A DNA stretch of 64,000 bases from NCBI GenBank assembly GCA_964035015.1, contig OZ036007.1, forward strand, positions 14,636,282-14,700,281, read 5' to 3'. This DNA is from Corallium rubrum. Lineage: Eukaryota > Cnidaria > Anthozoa > Scleralcyonacea > Coralliidae. A program made the translations under genes and the position numbers. This document shows positions 25,547 through 35,415 of this stretch, in pieces (within the stretch, counting starts at the first letter, position 1; each line of letters starts with the position of its first letter). The notes under the pieces are model-generated. The model did not search any database. It saw only the letters and a program-made list of their open reading frames with translations, and was not told the DNA's origin.

Positions 25547-26095
25547 GTAATTCAAAACAATATTCACTAAAAGTAATCTTCAGTTGTACCCAGCTTGTAA
25601 CATCAGATGCATATGAAAAAATTGTCAAAGGTGGCAGATGATAAGATTGTCGTTTTTGCAGTATCAACAGTTTACCACTTTTTTTTCATTTGATATTGCC
25701 CAATATATTATATTTTACACTGCCTGTGCACCTCTTAGAGCAATTCTAATGCTTTTCTTTTTTCTTATATCAGAATGATGAATCAATTGATGAATTCGCT
25801 TGACCTAATTCATATTGCTGCAGAGGGGATGATTATCTGCTTTCATTATTGGTTGGTAGCTGCTATATTTTTAATATGGAGTACCCTTCCTGGTCAAGGA
25901 ACATGTTTTTGTATATTGAAACAATATTATTGATGGACAATTGTAACAATTTGAAGAAAAGACGAGCTATCAACAAATGTTTAAAAGAACTTAGTTTAGT
26001 TTAAAATTATTAAAGTTTTTTATGCATGTCTATTTTATGCACCTAATCAGCCAAGATTGTTTAACTTTATTTAATTACTTTTTTTTTAATTGCAT

Positions 26096-26290
26096 ACGAT
26101 TTCACCTCACTTTTGACAACAATTTCTGAAGTTCATTCGGATATTCACCAGTTTATTTCAACTTACGCGTTTGATTAGGTATTGAATTCCATGTAGCCAA
26201 TGAAATGCATCAGTTCAAATGAACTTGCGAACATCCGAACGAACTTGCGAATATTCGAACGCACTTTTGTCAAAAGTGATGTGAAATCGT
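26096..26290. mobile_element. Short foldback MITE
   Basis: The ends ACGATTTCACCTCACTTTTG and its complement (one mismatch) enclose about 195 bp containing inverted 'gaacttgcgaa' motifs. No coding potential. Confidence 0.6.
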
Positions 26291-26329
26291 CTGTAAATAT
26301 CTTAAAATTTGTAAATAATAAGTGCAAGT

Positions 26330-26793
26330 CAAATTAACCCCCAAAAAGTACTAATGTAGTTAAGTATATGTAGTTATATTTACTTTTAAATTCTAGTAAA
26401 ATAATTGTGGTTAAATTTACCACAAAAGTGCAGTTATTTTATGTAGTTAAAATTACTACAAAAGTGTGATTAAATCAATGTAGTTAAAATTGCTACAAAA
26501 GTGTGGTTAAATAAATGCAGTTAAAATTACTACAAAAGTGTGGTTAAATAAATGTAGTTAAAATTACTACAAAAGTGTGGTTAAATAATGTAGTTAAAAT
26601 TACTACGAAAGTGTGGTTAAATAAATGTAGTTAAAATTACTACAAAAGTGTGGTTAAATAAATGTAGTTAAAATTACTACAAAAGTGTGGTTAAATAAAT
26701 GTAGTTAAAATTACTACAAAAATTGTAGTTGTTCTGAACCTTTTTTTTTAACTACGTTTTTGTAGTTAAATTAACTACTTTCAAATAACAGTG
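26330..26793. repeat. GTAGTTAAAATTACTAC satellite with CACTG terminus
   Basis: About ten units of 'gtagttaaaattactacaaa' with 'gtgtggttaaataaat' spacers end at 26793 in a CACTGTTATTTG terminus (minus orientation). That terminus cuts the PLE-A reverse transcriptase. The architecture parallels the CACTG element at 12200. I could not find the other terminus. Confidence 0.6.
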
Positions 26794-28269
26794 TAACTCA
26801 GCCAGGCGTAACAAAGTAGTGGTCGATGGCTCCCGAGTTGTGCGTTGATCAAAGAAATATTTAAGTGCTTGAAGACCATCGTGATGCGGGATGACAGTGT
26901 AAAGTGATTTGACATCCATGGTGAAGATGAAATGATGTGAACACTGAAAACTAATGCGCTCACAAATTTTCAGAGCATGTTTGGTGTCCTTGATGTAAGA
27001 AGGTAAATTCTTAACCAAGGGCGCCATGATGTGGTCAAGGTAGGATGAAATGGCTTGGGTAGGGCAACCACAAGCAGACACTATAGGTCTACCTGGGTTG
27101 TTGGGTTTGTGAATTTTGGGAAGGAAGTACATGACAGGTGTGCGTGGAGTGGTGGTTAGGAGATTGCTTGCTGTATCAGGCAATTCCCCAGTGGTGATGA
27201 GGTTGTTGATGGATCGAATGGTGGTGTTGTGTTGGGATGTCAAATCACCATCAACTCTGCTGTAAAAAGCAGTGTCGTTTAGTTGCCTTTGAGCCTCTTC
27301 GCGGTACAAATCAGCTCTCCAGACAACCAAAGCACCACCTTTGTCAGCAGGTTTGATGACAATATCATTCCGGCTACGCAATGATTTTAAAGCACTTAAT
27401 TCACTAGAGCTGAGATTAGATGGCCTTTTGGGCCTAAAAGGTGGGAGCTGATCTATATCATGTCGACATTGTCGAATGAAAAGATCAAGGGAGCCAAATT
27501 GGCCTTCCGGAGGAGACCAGGAAGATTTTTTAGGATTAGCAGCCTCAAAAACATCCTTTTGTCGGATGGAGGAATTATTGTGAAAATGTGCCTTAAGTCT
27601 TAGTCTTCTAAAGAAAGTTTCGGTGTCCTCCTTCACTGAGAAGGAGTCTATGGGCCCAGGGTTGGGAACAAATTTGAGACCTTTCGCAAGGACAGATCTC
27701 TCAGGGTCAGACAAGGGCAAATCAGGAGGAATCGTGACCACTAAATTGCCATTACTGGTGGAGTTAGTGTGGTTAGAATTCGAAACGGGACGAGGGCCTA
27801 CAAGAGTGTTGAATTTCGAAGTTTTACTCGCCTTGAGAAACGTGTAAAATTTCGAGTTCAACGAGCGAATAAACTGGGTGATGCCTGAATATATGACGGT
27901 AGGACAAACGTTAGAGAGGTTTGTCTTAACGTTCAAAATATCAGAATCAATTTGGTTGACATGTTGGGACATAGAGTGAATGGTAATACGCATAAGACGA
28001 CGACTGTGTTTATAACAAGCCGCCATGACACTTCTAGCCACGTGTTGTGAGTTAAAATAATTAAAATTAAAAGAAGATTTAAAACCATTGGGCACTACAT
28101 TGTGGTGTAGGCAACGGCTTAAGAAAGAAATGTGATTACAGAAGCGTGTTTTATTAAGAATTAAATCGAAAAAGCGGAGAGAAGGTTTGGCGATAGATGA
28201 TGAAAATAGTGAAATATAACATACCATTTCGTTACGAAGTTTACGGTTTAAATTTTTACGGTTTACCAT
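26794..28269 (-). pseudogene. PLE-A reverse transcriptase, N-terminal half
   Basis: An open frame of about 490 codons. Recognisable Penelope RT blocks are 'IVIKPADKGGALVVW', 'YFLPKIHKPNNPGRPIVS', 'GCPTQAISSYLDHIM' and 'FTMDVKSLYTVIPH', the last being motif A with its catalytic aspartate. The frame breaks after 'LLRLAEL', where a CACTG-ended repeat begins, so the second catalytic motif (YxDD), the thumb and the endonuclease linker are missing. The N-terminal region is long and low-complexity. Penelope RTs are telomerase-like enzymes coupled to GIY-YIG endonucleases. Confidence 0.85.
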
Positions 28270-28334
28270 TGTCGCTGTATGTTGGTATACAGTTAAAAGC
28301 TTCTAGGACAGCGTCGGCCACGGTTGAAATCCAA

Positions 28335-28489
28335 ATATTACCAGGGTTAAGTCACGTTGGCCTGAAAAACAGAGAAAAATCTTCTCGACGTTTCGAGCGA
28401 AGGCCCTTCGTCAGGAGAAATTAGTAAACAACTCACATGTGGTCACGCGTATTTATAGCAGAGCTACAATGGGAATCACGTGAACACAT
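28335..28489 (-). repeat. PLE-A terminal repeat, 5' copy
   Basis: 155 bp, matching 19908-20062. It is truncated or ends exactly at the Polinton boundary. Confidence 0.8.
28387..28414 (-). ncRNA. Hammerhead motif in PLE-A repeat (5' copy)
   Basis: Same layout as at 19960-19987, but stem II is better paired (GGGC/GCUC with loop CUUC). CUGACGA and GAAACGUC are both intact. Confidence 0.6.
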
Positions 28490-29160
28490 AGTATAGGACT
28501 TGGGGGTGCCGGCGCATTTTTTTTTTTTTTGCCAAAAACAGCCTCAAAATGTTGGAATTTAACGGGAAAGGATGTTTGAAAGGGGTAACTCTTTTTTTCC
28601 ACTTTTCAGAGTATAAGCAGACGGGAAAATGGGTTTTGAGGGATACGGAAAATTTTGTCGGTGTCAAAACACTCATATTGTTGGATTTAATATGAAAAAC
28701 ACAGCCGGTCTTTTGCAGGTGGTGATACGAAAATGTGGTTAGAGCAGGCGACTTATTCAGTCACATTATGTGCAGGTGGTAAGGGAGACGGCCAATCATC
28801 TTTTAACCCATAAATTAGAGTTTTGGTTTTAGTTTTGGTTTTGGTTTTGGTTCTGGTTTTTGACATGGAGTTTAGTTGGTTTCCGGTTTATGTTCAACTA
28901 CTTTTGTTTTATGTTGGTACACATGTTTTCCCACGGTTATACCACCAGATAACAGTCCGAGACATGGTATATACGCGTGATCATGGCCACAACTTTACCA
29001 ACGTCATTCTTTAACAGTTTATCTTTTTGTAATTCATTGTCTAGCGCCTCAGAGCTTTCTACAGCGTCCAAACCACCGAGAACATTGGAGAATCTACTGA
29101 TCAGCATATCAGTCAGGAATTCGTTAGCTCTTTCCATTCTTCTGGCCTCGTATTCAGCGT
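28490..29160 (+). repeat. Polinton left terminal inverted repeat
   Basis: 671 bp, matching the reverse complement of 44621-45296. It includes a short GGTTTT-rich run near 28818-28860 and, on the minus strand, a truncated duplicate (28937-29160) of the 3' part of the gene at 44323-44910. Confidence 0.9.
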
Positions 29161-29515
29161 CTTTTGCCGGCTACAATCGGCTTTTCTCAGCTGTAATCGG
29201 CTTTTACCGGCTACAATCGGCTTTTGCCGGCTACAATCGGTTTCTGCTGACTACAATCGGCTTTTGTCAGCTGTAATCGGTTTCCGATAGCACAATCGGT
29301 TTCCGATAGCACAATCGGTTTCCGATGACTACAATCGGTTTCCGATGACTACAATCGGTTTCTGTTGACTACAATCGGCTTTTGTCAGCTGTAATCGGCT
29401 TTTGCCGGCTACAATCGGCTTTTTGTCAGCTACAATCGGTTTCTGTTGGCTACAATCGGCTTTTGTCAGCTACACTCGGTTTCTGTTGGCTACAATCAGC
29501 TTCTGGGCTGTCTTG
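29161..29515. repeat. 20-bp minisatellite (ctacaatcggcttttgccgg)
   Basis: About 17 variant units of 'ctacaatcggcttttgccgg' lie directly inside the left TIR. Units alternate between 'ggcttttg' and 'ggtttc' forms. Confidence 0.85.
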
Positions 29516-29543
29516 TTTACTGTAGACTAATTGTCGGTTCTGA

Positions 29544-32500
29544 TTAAATATTCTTATGTCCATACGCGTAGGAACTAATCCCGTCTTCCAGCAAGTATCT
29601 TTTATCATCAAAGCATGAGAGTGATATTTTATTAGTTTCATAACTACCCAGCTTATGTTTTACGCTTCGGATTGCTTTCATTTTCTGAAACACTTGTTTT
29701 TTACCAGATAGTGTGTCTTTGTAGTTCTCATGTCTAATTTGTTTCTTCGTAACACTCTTTTTGATTCCCTTCGCGGTTTTGCCACCTGTTCCGTTGTCTT
29801 TTAAATACGAATACATTTTACTTCTGAGACCAACGAACTCAACTATAGGAACGCCAGCCGCTTCGTCCTTCATCTTCCTAATAACCTTTTTGTTCGACTT
29901 GTTGTGATACGGCGAGTTTTCTGGATAATCTGAGTTGTCAAAAATATTTTTATCAGCCCAGAAGTCTTTGTAAACGTCTTCCGCCTCAATCTCATATGTC
30001 AGGCTGTCCGTATCTGTAAACAACAACTTAGCATTATTTTTATATTTCTTTAACACATAGTTGTAATGGAAATCATACATTAAGGTTTTCGATAGATCCA
30101 AAATACACGAAGGCGTTCCTGGCGGCGGTTCTCTTCACCGTGTTGAAGTCGATATACTGCTTCAGCCAAGCCAACTGATTGAACAACAAAACCCAGTGAA
30201 CTTTCTTCACCCTCATCCCAAGTCTGACGTACAGCTGTAGGTTTCTGTAGTGGACGACATACCTTTCCTTCCCCATCAAATTAGTTACCAGCTTACTGAC
30301 ACCACCAACGCTAACGCCGAACTTTTCCTTAATCTTAAAACAATACTCCGACAGCATATCTTCCCGTATTTCCATTTTTTCGGGGGTTAATGGGTAGTCG
30401 TTGTGTAGATCGTGGAGTTCAGAGGGATATTCAAGATCGACCTCAAGTATCATTCCAGTTCGACCATCTTCAGGGAGTTTCCCCAGGTCCAGGTTTTTCA
30501 ATTCAGCTTCACTCACCCATTTAAATCCACCAGTTGGGAGGCACTGACTCATGGCCCAACCATACAGATTGTTGGCGTCCAGATACATTATATACTTCAC
30601 AGCCTCGTCCTCACTATACCCTCTCATATATGGGTTGTTGGCTTTTCCATATCTGTTAGCTATGTAACTGACACCACCCCTCATTCCTTTCTCAATGAAC
30701 TGGAACATGTCGACGTCAGTCATTAGCTCCAACGTAATCCCAGTCATTTTCAGCATAGCGTCCCAGGCCAGTCCAGGTGAGGTGAAGTAGTGGCAGGGGT
30801 CCAGCTTGTAGTACTGAACACAAGTCTTTCTAAAGTTCTCAAAGACGTCAGCTAACAGCAGAACATTCGATTTCAGATACACGTCATGATAATCCCCCAT
30901 CGTTCTCATCTCAAACTCTCTCAAAACCCCCAAAGCATGGGAATACTGTTTATCGGTTATCGGTTCGTCATTAAGAATGCTGTAGAACTCATCCTTCGGT
31001 GGTAACCCAGTTTCCTCAAACCGATTGAAGCTATCCATGTAGTCATAAGGATAAACACCTTTTGTCCTCATAAGATACGATCGATCACCGAATTCCTCAG
31101 CTGTGTACCTGAACGACCCAGGCGGTAAGTTCCCAACCAGCCTGTCCAATGAGCTACTCATGAACTGAAGACTGTCCAGAAATACAAGGTTTTTACCTAA
31201 CATGAAGGCCATGTACTTTTTCATATTATTCGGTATGACATTAATCTTCTGCCCGAACTTCCCAATCTCACCCATGATGAGATGACTATCATAACCCCTC
31301 AGGTTGTGTAAGATGACTGGTATCTTATCAGTTAATCTATAATTTCTGTTACAAAGCTGATGGGCCGATCCTCGATACTTTCCCGTCACATGACAATGGT
31401 CCCGGACCCTAACATCCCTCTCCCCATACTCCAGACCACAGATGTGGCACTTTATAGCGTCTCTAAAGTCCGCTATATCAGAATCAGTCAGAACCATACC
31501 CTGATTGAAGTGCTCTTTCCGAACACCCTTACAGTACTCCACTTCTTCCAACATCTTTCCGATAAATTTGTTGACAGCACCAGGACCTCTATACACCTGA
31601 ACAGGTTTGCTGTATCTGTCGTCATAACAACAGACAACCTTATACCCATAACCACAATCAGCATGTCTCTGATACTTCTCCATGTACGGTCTCTTATCTT
31701 TCTCCTCTTGGTCTGACCCCAACACCTTCGGTTTGTCGACCTTTTCCGTGATCGCCTCGAAGTCAGCGTACACAACAACACGGAACATTTAACTGTTTGT
31801 GGAAATTACCATACTTCAACGCGTTCTTACCGGGGTCAGGCATCCTAACAGCCTGTTTACCGTTTACACTGATACACCCAGTCTGATGTTTCCCCAAAAC
31901 CTCCGTTGAGGTGAAACATTGTAGGCAGTAAACACAGTAGTGTTTTCTCTCCCTGTGTTTTGTTCTGTTGTACATAAACCTATCAAAGTCCTTGATGAGG
32001 ACGTAATGTTTGTTGCCCCCGTTGGTTATAATCAGTAGGTTCATGAGGTCGGTGAACCTTTCCTCTGAGACGTAAACCGGAAAGGTTAACCCGTCTTCGT
32101 AACCAAAGACGTTGATACGTATCTCATTCTGTTTCTCCACCCGGTTGTACTGTTTCTGACTCACTGGAAAGTTGATTCCACTATAGTTCAGGTCGTCAAT
32201 GTGGTACTTTGTGACCGGTACTTTGTGACCCTTTGTGGGTCTTTTGGGACGGGAAACTTATGAGCCAGATGACACCACATAAAACACCTATCATCATTAT
32301 TCTTAACGTTGATCAACCCCTTCCGACTATTCTTCAGCTCCTTAGGGAGGTCGATGTAAGACGAGCCTTCCAGTGGACTGTACACAGTCAGATTAACGTA
32401 GTGACCGTCTACTGAGTTTACTGTCCAGCCAGATCCCTCGCTTATCCACCGGGCTATCCTAACCACCACCTCCTCATTCGCGACGTCAACGTCCTGACCG

Positions 32501-32844
32501 ATCTCATTACCGTTGATTATAGTCTTGATGTGGCTGTTGAAGTGAGCCGTCTTATAAGTTCTCCCGCCAGACACCTCCTTCTCAAGCGTTACAACCAGCG
32601 TTTCGGCGAACTTAAACCCCCTCATCTGAACCAGTTCCCGACGTAGTAACCGTACCACGTCATTCCTAAGAGCATTTACTTGTTCCAATGGGTACTGACT
32701 TACCACAGCACAACTGAACGACTTGGTTTTACCCCTCAGGGCTCTGTCTAACTGATTTATGTCGTAACCAATTAGTCTCTCGTAGAGACGGGGGTTTTCG
32801 TCGGAATAGTCGTCGTCCTGGTGGATCATGACATCTGGATCCAT
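29544..32844 (-). pseudogene. Protein-primed DNA polymerase B (Polinton), broken
   Basis: Minus-strand gene in four pieces. The N-terminal region (32844-32188) has the conserved 'GLINVKNNDDRCFMWC' block. A 14-bp tandem duplication at 32203-32230 shifts the frame into 32164-31763, which has zinc-knuckle-like 'CVYCLQCF'. A second shift near 31775 leads to the main part (31788-30073). That part has exonuclease motifs YADFEA, HNLRGYDSH and YHDVYLKSNVLLLAD, and polymerase motif A 'YLDANNLYGWAM'. The last piece (30101-29544) has motif C TDTDS and the 'GGKTAKGIKK' region. Between the last two pieces the motif B region is deleted (roughly 70-80 residues by family comparison). The enzyme would replicate the element from a terminal protein. 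This copy cannot. Confidence 0.92.
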
Positions 32845-33463
32845 CGTTATAACAGGGGTGATCACATTCCGTTAGGTGTCGTCCCGACCACTCGGTGTAG
32901 AACTTGTCCAAAGTCTGCCCCCAACCAAGTTCTTTATACACAATCCCAAACAGATTGTTATCGAATAGGCCCTTCGTTTTCCCCTTTTTAAGATCCTTTA
33001 GGTTACCCAGTAACTTAATCCCTCTTCTTGAGCACAATCTGATGATGTAATAATTGTATCTGGATAAGTTACGACCTTTTATCAGACCCTTACTGTCCAT
33101 CACTTGGAGAACTTTGGAAAAGTCGGCTAAAACAATATCAACGGCTGTATCCCTGACAACTCTGGTGAGTCTCTTTCTCATCCAATGATTTCTCGAATGC
33201 TCACTTCTATGACCAACAGCCGCCCGATATCTCCCGACAACATATCCATATTCTGTGTCACCACATCCTGGACAGGAGAACATCTCGGTGTTCACCTGTA
33301 CACGAAATCCGGAACAATCCCCACACCACAGTTTCGTACTACATCTGGGTGGATCCCAGGTCGGGGGTGTTAACTCAATCCCCATCTGCTTACAGACCCA
33401 TTCAACGCTTGAAGACGGTAAATCCTTCAGCCCTTTCGGTAAATCGGACCAGGAAACAGACAT
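32729..33463 (-). CDS. Zinc-ribbon protein, possibly VLTF3-like
   Basis: A 244-codon frame upstream of the polymerase. Residues about 40-70 form a four-cysteine zinc ribbon (CGDC ... CPGCG). A helical region follows with 'SRYNYYIIRLCSRRGIKLL' and 'FDNNLFGIVYKELGWG'. The arrangement recalls the VLTF3-type late transcription factors of large DNA viruses and their Polinton relatives, but I rate this only as possible. The last 115 bp overlap the polymerase start in another frame, and the true end may be earlier. The start ATG is preceded by TTAGTTATA, as in other genes of the element. Confidence 0.5.
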   Translation of the reverse strand: MSVSWSDLPKGLKDLPSSSVEWVCKQMGIELTPPTWDPPRCSTKLWCGDCSGFRVQVNTEMFSCPGCGDTEYGYVVGRYRAAVGHRSEHSRNHWMRKRLTRVVRDTAVDIVLADFSKVLQVMDSKGLIKGRNLSRYNYYIIRLCSRRGIKLLGNLKDLKKGKTKGLFDNNLFGIVYKELGWGQTLDKFYTEWSGRHLTECDHPCYNDGSRCHDPPGRRLFRRKPPSLRETNWLRHKSVRQSPEG

Positions 33464-33472
33464 TATAACTAA
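33464..33472 (-). promoter_or_regulatory. Start-proximal motif TTAGTTATA
   Basis: It directly abuts the ATG of the zinc-ribbon gene and belongs to the shared TTAGT(G)TATA set. Confidence 0.5.
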
Positions 33473-33508
33473 ACCCTAACAGATCCCCTTAACCCCTACA
33501 AAACAAAC

Positions 33509-33913
33509 CTAGACATCAGATACCCCAACCAGACCAACAGACCCGATAAACAGGGTCTGATACTCTTTCATCTCACCCGATGGTTTGTAATAGTGAGACA
33601 ACTCAGGCTTTGGCTGGGACAACCCAACGGCCTCAACCTGCCCTAACCTATCCTTCAGCAGATCCAGAGCGTGGTTCGTTGTGTTGATGTCAGCGTTGGC
33701 GTCAGACAGTTCCTGTCTCAACCTCTGTATCCTATCCTTTCTATCCACCTCACTCTCATACCATTTCTCCTTCGCTTTAGCCAGCTGCTCAAGGGCGTGG
33801 TTGTGTCTCTTAATCTCAGCCTCATATCCGGTGTGATTAAACTTTGAAAACAGGAATCCAGCGCCCGCGAAGGCCAGGGCGTTAAACAGTCCACCAGCAA
33901 CTACACTAGCCAT
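33509..33913 (-). CDS. Polinton small membrane/coiled-coil protein
   Basis: 134 residues. The N-terminus (residues 3-24, 'SVVAGGLFNALAFAGAGFLF') is a hydrophobic, probably membrane-inserting segment. Residues about 30-100 are a charged heptad-like helix rich in E, K, R and Q, likely a coiled coil. Small proteins of this plan recur next to polymerase in cnidarian Polintons, but their function is unknown to me. The frame is intact, so a membrane or virion role is possible. The start is supported by the adjacent TATA-rich motif. Confidence 0.65.
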   Translation of the reverse strand: MASVVAGGLFNALAFAGAGFLFSKFNHTGYEAEIKRHNHALEQLAKAKEKWYESEVDRKDRIQRLRQELSDANADINTTNHALDLLKDRLGQVEAVGLSQPKPELSHYYKPSGEMKEYQTLFIGSVGLVGVSDV

Positions 33914-33926
33914 ATATATATAACTA
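33914..33926 (-). promoter_or_regulatory. Start-proximal motif TAGTTATATATAT
   Basis: It abuts the ATG of the gene at 33509-33913. Confidence 0.45.
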
Positions 33927-33946
33927 GAGATAATACATCCTTTCCG

Positions 33947-34342
33947 TTATAAGTATTTTGTGATAATAGAATGGATAATAGACCTATGCCAAAATGGAAT
34001 CCTGAGTAGCTCATGACCGTTGTCCCTGGCATACTCGTCTTTCATCCGATCGTGTTCCTTCTGTACCCTAAAGCGTCTCTCTGCCTCTTCCTGGGTCAAC
34101 TTACCAGACCAAGTGGAAGGGTGAAAATGTTGTTCACCATCATACTCAATCAGTATGAAAACGCCATCACTAAGAGGTATCGCGAAGTCATACCTCAAAA
34201 TGCCACCACCCAACCCCACTAACCCCTTAAAAGTCTTCTCCCTAACCGCCTCAACTCCATTAGCGCGTAAAGCGTTCTGTACATCTCTCTCTCCCCCAGA
34301 CATAGGGGGCAGCCAACGTGTCCCGACCTCCATAATAACCAT
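33947..34342 (-). CDS. PD-(D/E)XK/Vsr-like nuclease
   Basis: 131 residues, intact. The core 'LRYDFAIPLSDGVFILIEYD', continued by GEQH, has the D...(E/D)xx pattern of restriction-endonuclease-like folds: an aspartate after a strand (RYDF), then IEYDGEQH. A helix and 'HELLRIPFWHRS' close the fold, as in Vsr or DUF559-type nucleases. Such enzymes cut or repair DNA. In a Polinton it may process replication intermediates or act on host DNA, which is inference. A second possible start is the internal methionine at residue 4. It lies in the minus-strand cluster with 21-33 bp spacings. Confidence 0.6.
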   Translation of the reverse strand: MVIMEVGTRWLPPMSGGERDVQNALRANGVEAVREKTFKGLVGLGGGILRYDFAIPLSDGVFILIEYDGEQHFHPSTWSGKLTQEEAERRFRVQKEHDRMKDEYARDNGHELLRIPFWHRSIIHSIITKYL

Positions 34343-34363
34343 CGGGTATGGAACTCCCTTAGG

Positions 34364-34603
34364 CTACTTAGGTTTTGAAAAAGGGTCAACCGGTAGGTGC
34401 CCTTTTGACTGAGCATACTTAATCCCAACTGTACTAATCCCAACGGCTAGAGCTAGCTTGACGGCACCCTTTACAGACTCAGGGGTACCCAAAGGTTCCC
34501 TTAACACCTTCTTCGAAACCATAGAAATCACCACAGCTAAGCTTGTAATCAGGAGAGCGTCGTAGAGCTCGTTCAGCAGTTCTTTTCGGTCGGTGGTTGA
34601 CAT
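34364..34603 (-). CDS. Two-TM Polinton membrane protein
   Basis: The likely start is the ATG at 34601-34603 (MSTTDRK), because TTAGTATA lies directly before it. An upstream ATG at 34627 is the alternative. About 79 residues with two hydrophobic segments ('ALLITSLAVVISMV' and 'VKLALAVGISTVGIKYA') and a proline-rich end. Similar two-TM proteins recur in cnidarian Polintons. No function is known to me. Confidence 0.6.
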   Translation of the reverse strand: MSTTDRKELLNELYDALLITSLAVVISMVSKKVLREPLGTPESVKGAVKLALAVGISTVGIKYAQSKGHLPVDPFSKPK

Positions 34604-34611
34604 TATACTAA
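34604..34611 (-). promoter_or_regulatory. Start-proximal motif TTAGTATA
   Basis: It abuts the ATG at 34603 and argues for that start over the upstream one. Confidence 0.5.
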
Positions 34612-34619
34612 CACATATT

Positions 34620-35008
34620 TCATTCATCGAAGGTGTCTAAAACCGGGGAAGTCCGGACGGGGTTCTGTGGCTCGGATTTCACCACAGTTCCTTCCATTAC
34701 CTTCTCCTCCTCAACGGTTTTCAGCCTCCGAACCTCCCTTCTCTCCTGTCTCATAGTGTAATAAAGTGACGCCCCACCGATAATCAATCCAACGGTTCCA
34801 ATTATGTAGCCATAATAGGCTGACCGACCCCCACCGACCCCGAAGTCAACCGCCAACCGCTCCCGGGCTTTCCTCTCCTTGGCTGCCTTCGATATCTGAG
34901 CCAGTCGTTTACCAGCAGCCACCCGTTTTGGATCCTTAACTCTCTCCGTCTTGACCACCGATGTTATTTTAGGACTTCCAGGGTTTTCTCAGATGTTTCG
35001 TCAGCCAT
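34620..35008 (-). pseudogene. Single-TM basic protein, one-base frameshift
   Basis: The frame from about 34958 encodes a lysine/arginine-rich helix ('KDPKRVAAGKRLAQISKAAK') followed by one transmembrane segment ('YYGYIIGTVGLIIGGASLYY') and a charged tail. The natural start is probably the ATG at 35006-35008, preceded by TTAGTGTATAG. It is separated from the frame by one extra base in an A-run at 34984-34987. The plan (basic N-terminal region, TM anchor) is shared by cnidarian Polinton proteins of unknown role. A DNA- or capsid-tethering function is speculation. Confidence 0.55.
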
Positions 35009-35019
35009 CTATACACTAA
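35009..35019 (-). promoter_or_regulatory. Start-proximal motif TTAGTGTATAG
   Basis: It abuts the ATG at 35008 and is nearly identical to the motif at 39083-39092. Confidence 0.55.
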
Positions 35020-35061
35020 CCTATATCCCATCTGTAGGGAATCTGTGAGGTTGTCTGTCAG

Positions 35062-35304
35062 TTAATCTGTGGGGTCGTCTGTAGGAGTCTGTGAGGAATC
35101 CGCGAGGTCACCGGGAGGAATCTCTGAGGCTGTTTGTAGGGAGTCTGTGAGGTCATCTGTAGGAATCTCTGAGACTGTCTTTAGGGAATCTGTCAACTGA
35201 TTTGTAGGGATCTCTGGGGAGTCTACGACTGTCGGCCAATAAACAACAGATTCAGTTACGTAGTACTCTCCCCTAAGGTTTCTTCTAAAACAATGTCTCA
35301 TCAC
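35062..35304 (-). CDS. Short protein with acidic tandem repeats
   Basis: 80 residues. After 'MMRHCFRRNLRGEYYVTESV' the frame is built of about three 15-residue repeats such as 'DSLKTVSEIPTDDLT'. They reflect a 45-bp DNA tandem repeat at about 35050-35200. No family recognised. It may be a low-complexity tail of a lost gene. Confidence 0.35.
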   Translation of the reverse strand: MMRHCFRRNLRGEYYVTESVVYWPTVVDSPEIPTNQLTDSLKTVSEIPTDDLTDSLQTASEIPPGDLADSSQTPTDDPTD

Positions 35305-35415
35305 CCCGATAGCTCTTCTGAGGGCGTGGAAGATAATCAGTATGGGTCGTCTGAGTCTCTTGGAATCTTCATATAAAATACAGGAGGTCTAAGTCTATAC
35401 CATGAGCCTGGAGTA
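35305..35415. promoter_or_regulatory. Divergent intergenic region with TATAAAA
   Basis: The region separates a minus-strand gene from the plus-strand kinase gene. 'catataaaatac' lies about 45 bp before the kinase ATG and is a TATA-box candidate. An upstream ATG at 35401 opens only a five-codon frame ending near the kinase start. Confidence 0.35.

Larger units (their letters stand above)
19908..28489 (-). mobile_element. Penelope-like element PLE-A
   Basis: A minus-strand element bounded by 155-bp direct repeats (19908-20062 and 28335-28489), which resemble the terminal repeats of Penelope elements and carry hammerhead motifs. The N-terminal RT half lies at 26794-28269 and the GIY-YIG end at 20243-20458. 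The middle is lost or replaced by a foldback element, a long TTTG array and other repeats. It abuts the Polinton exactly at 28489/28490. Confidence 0.65.
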
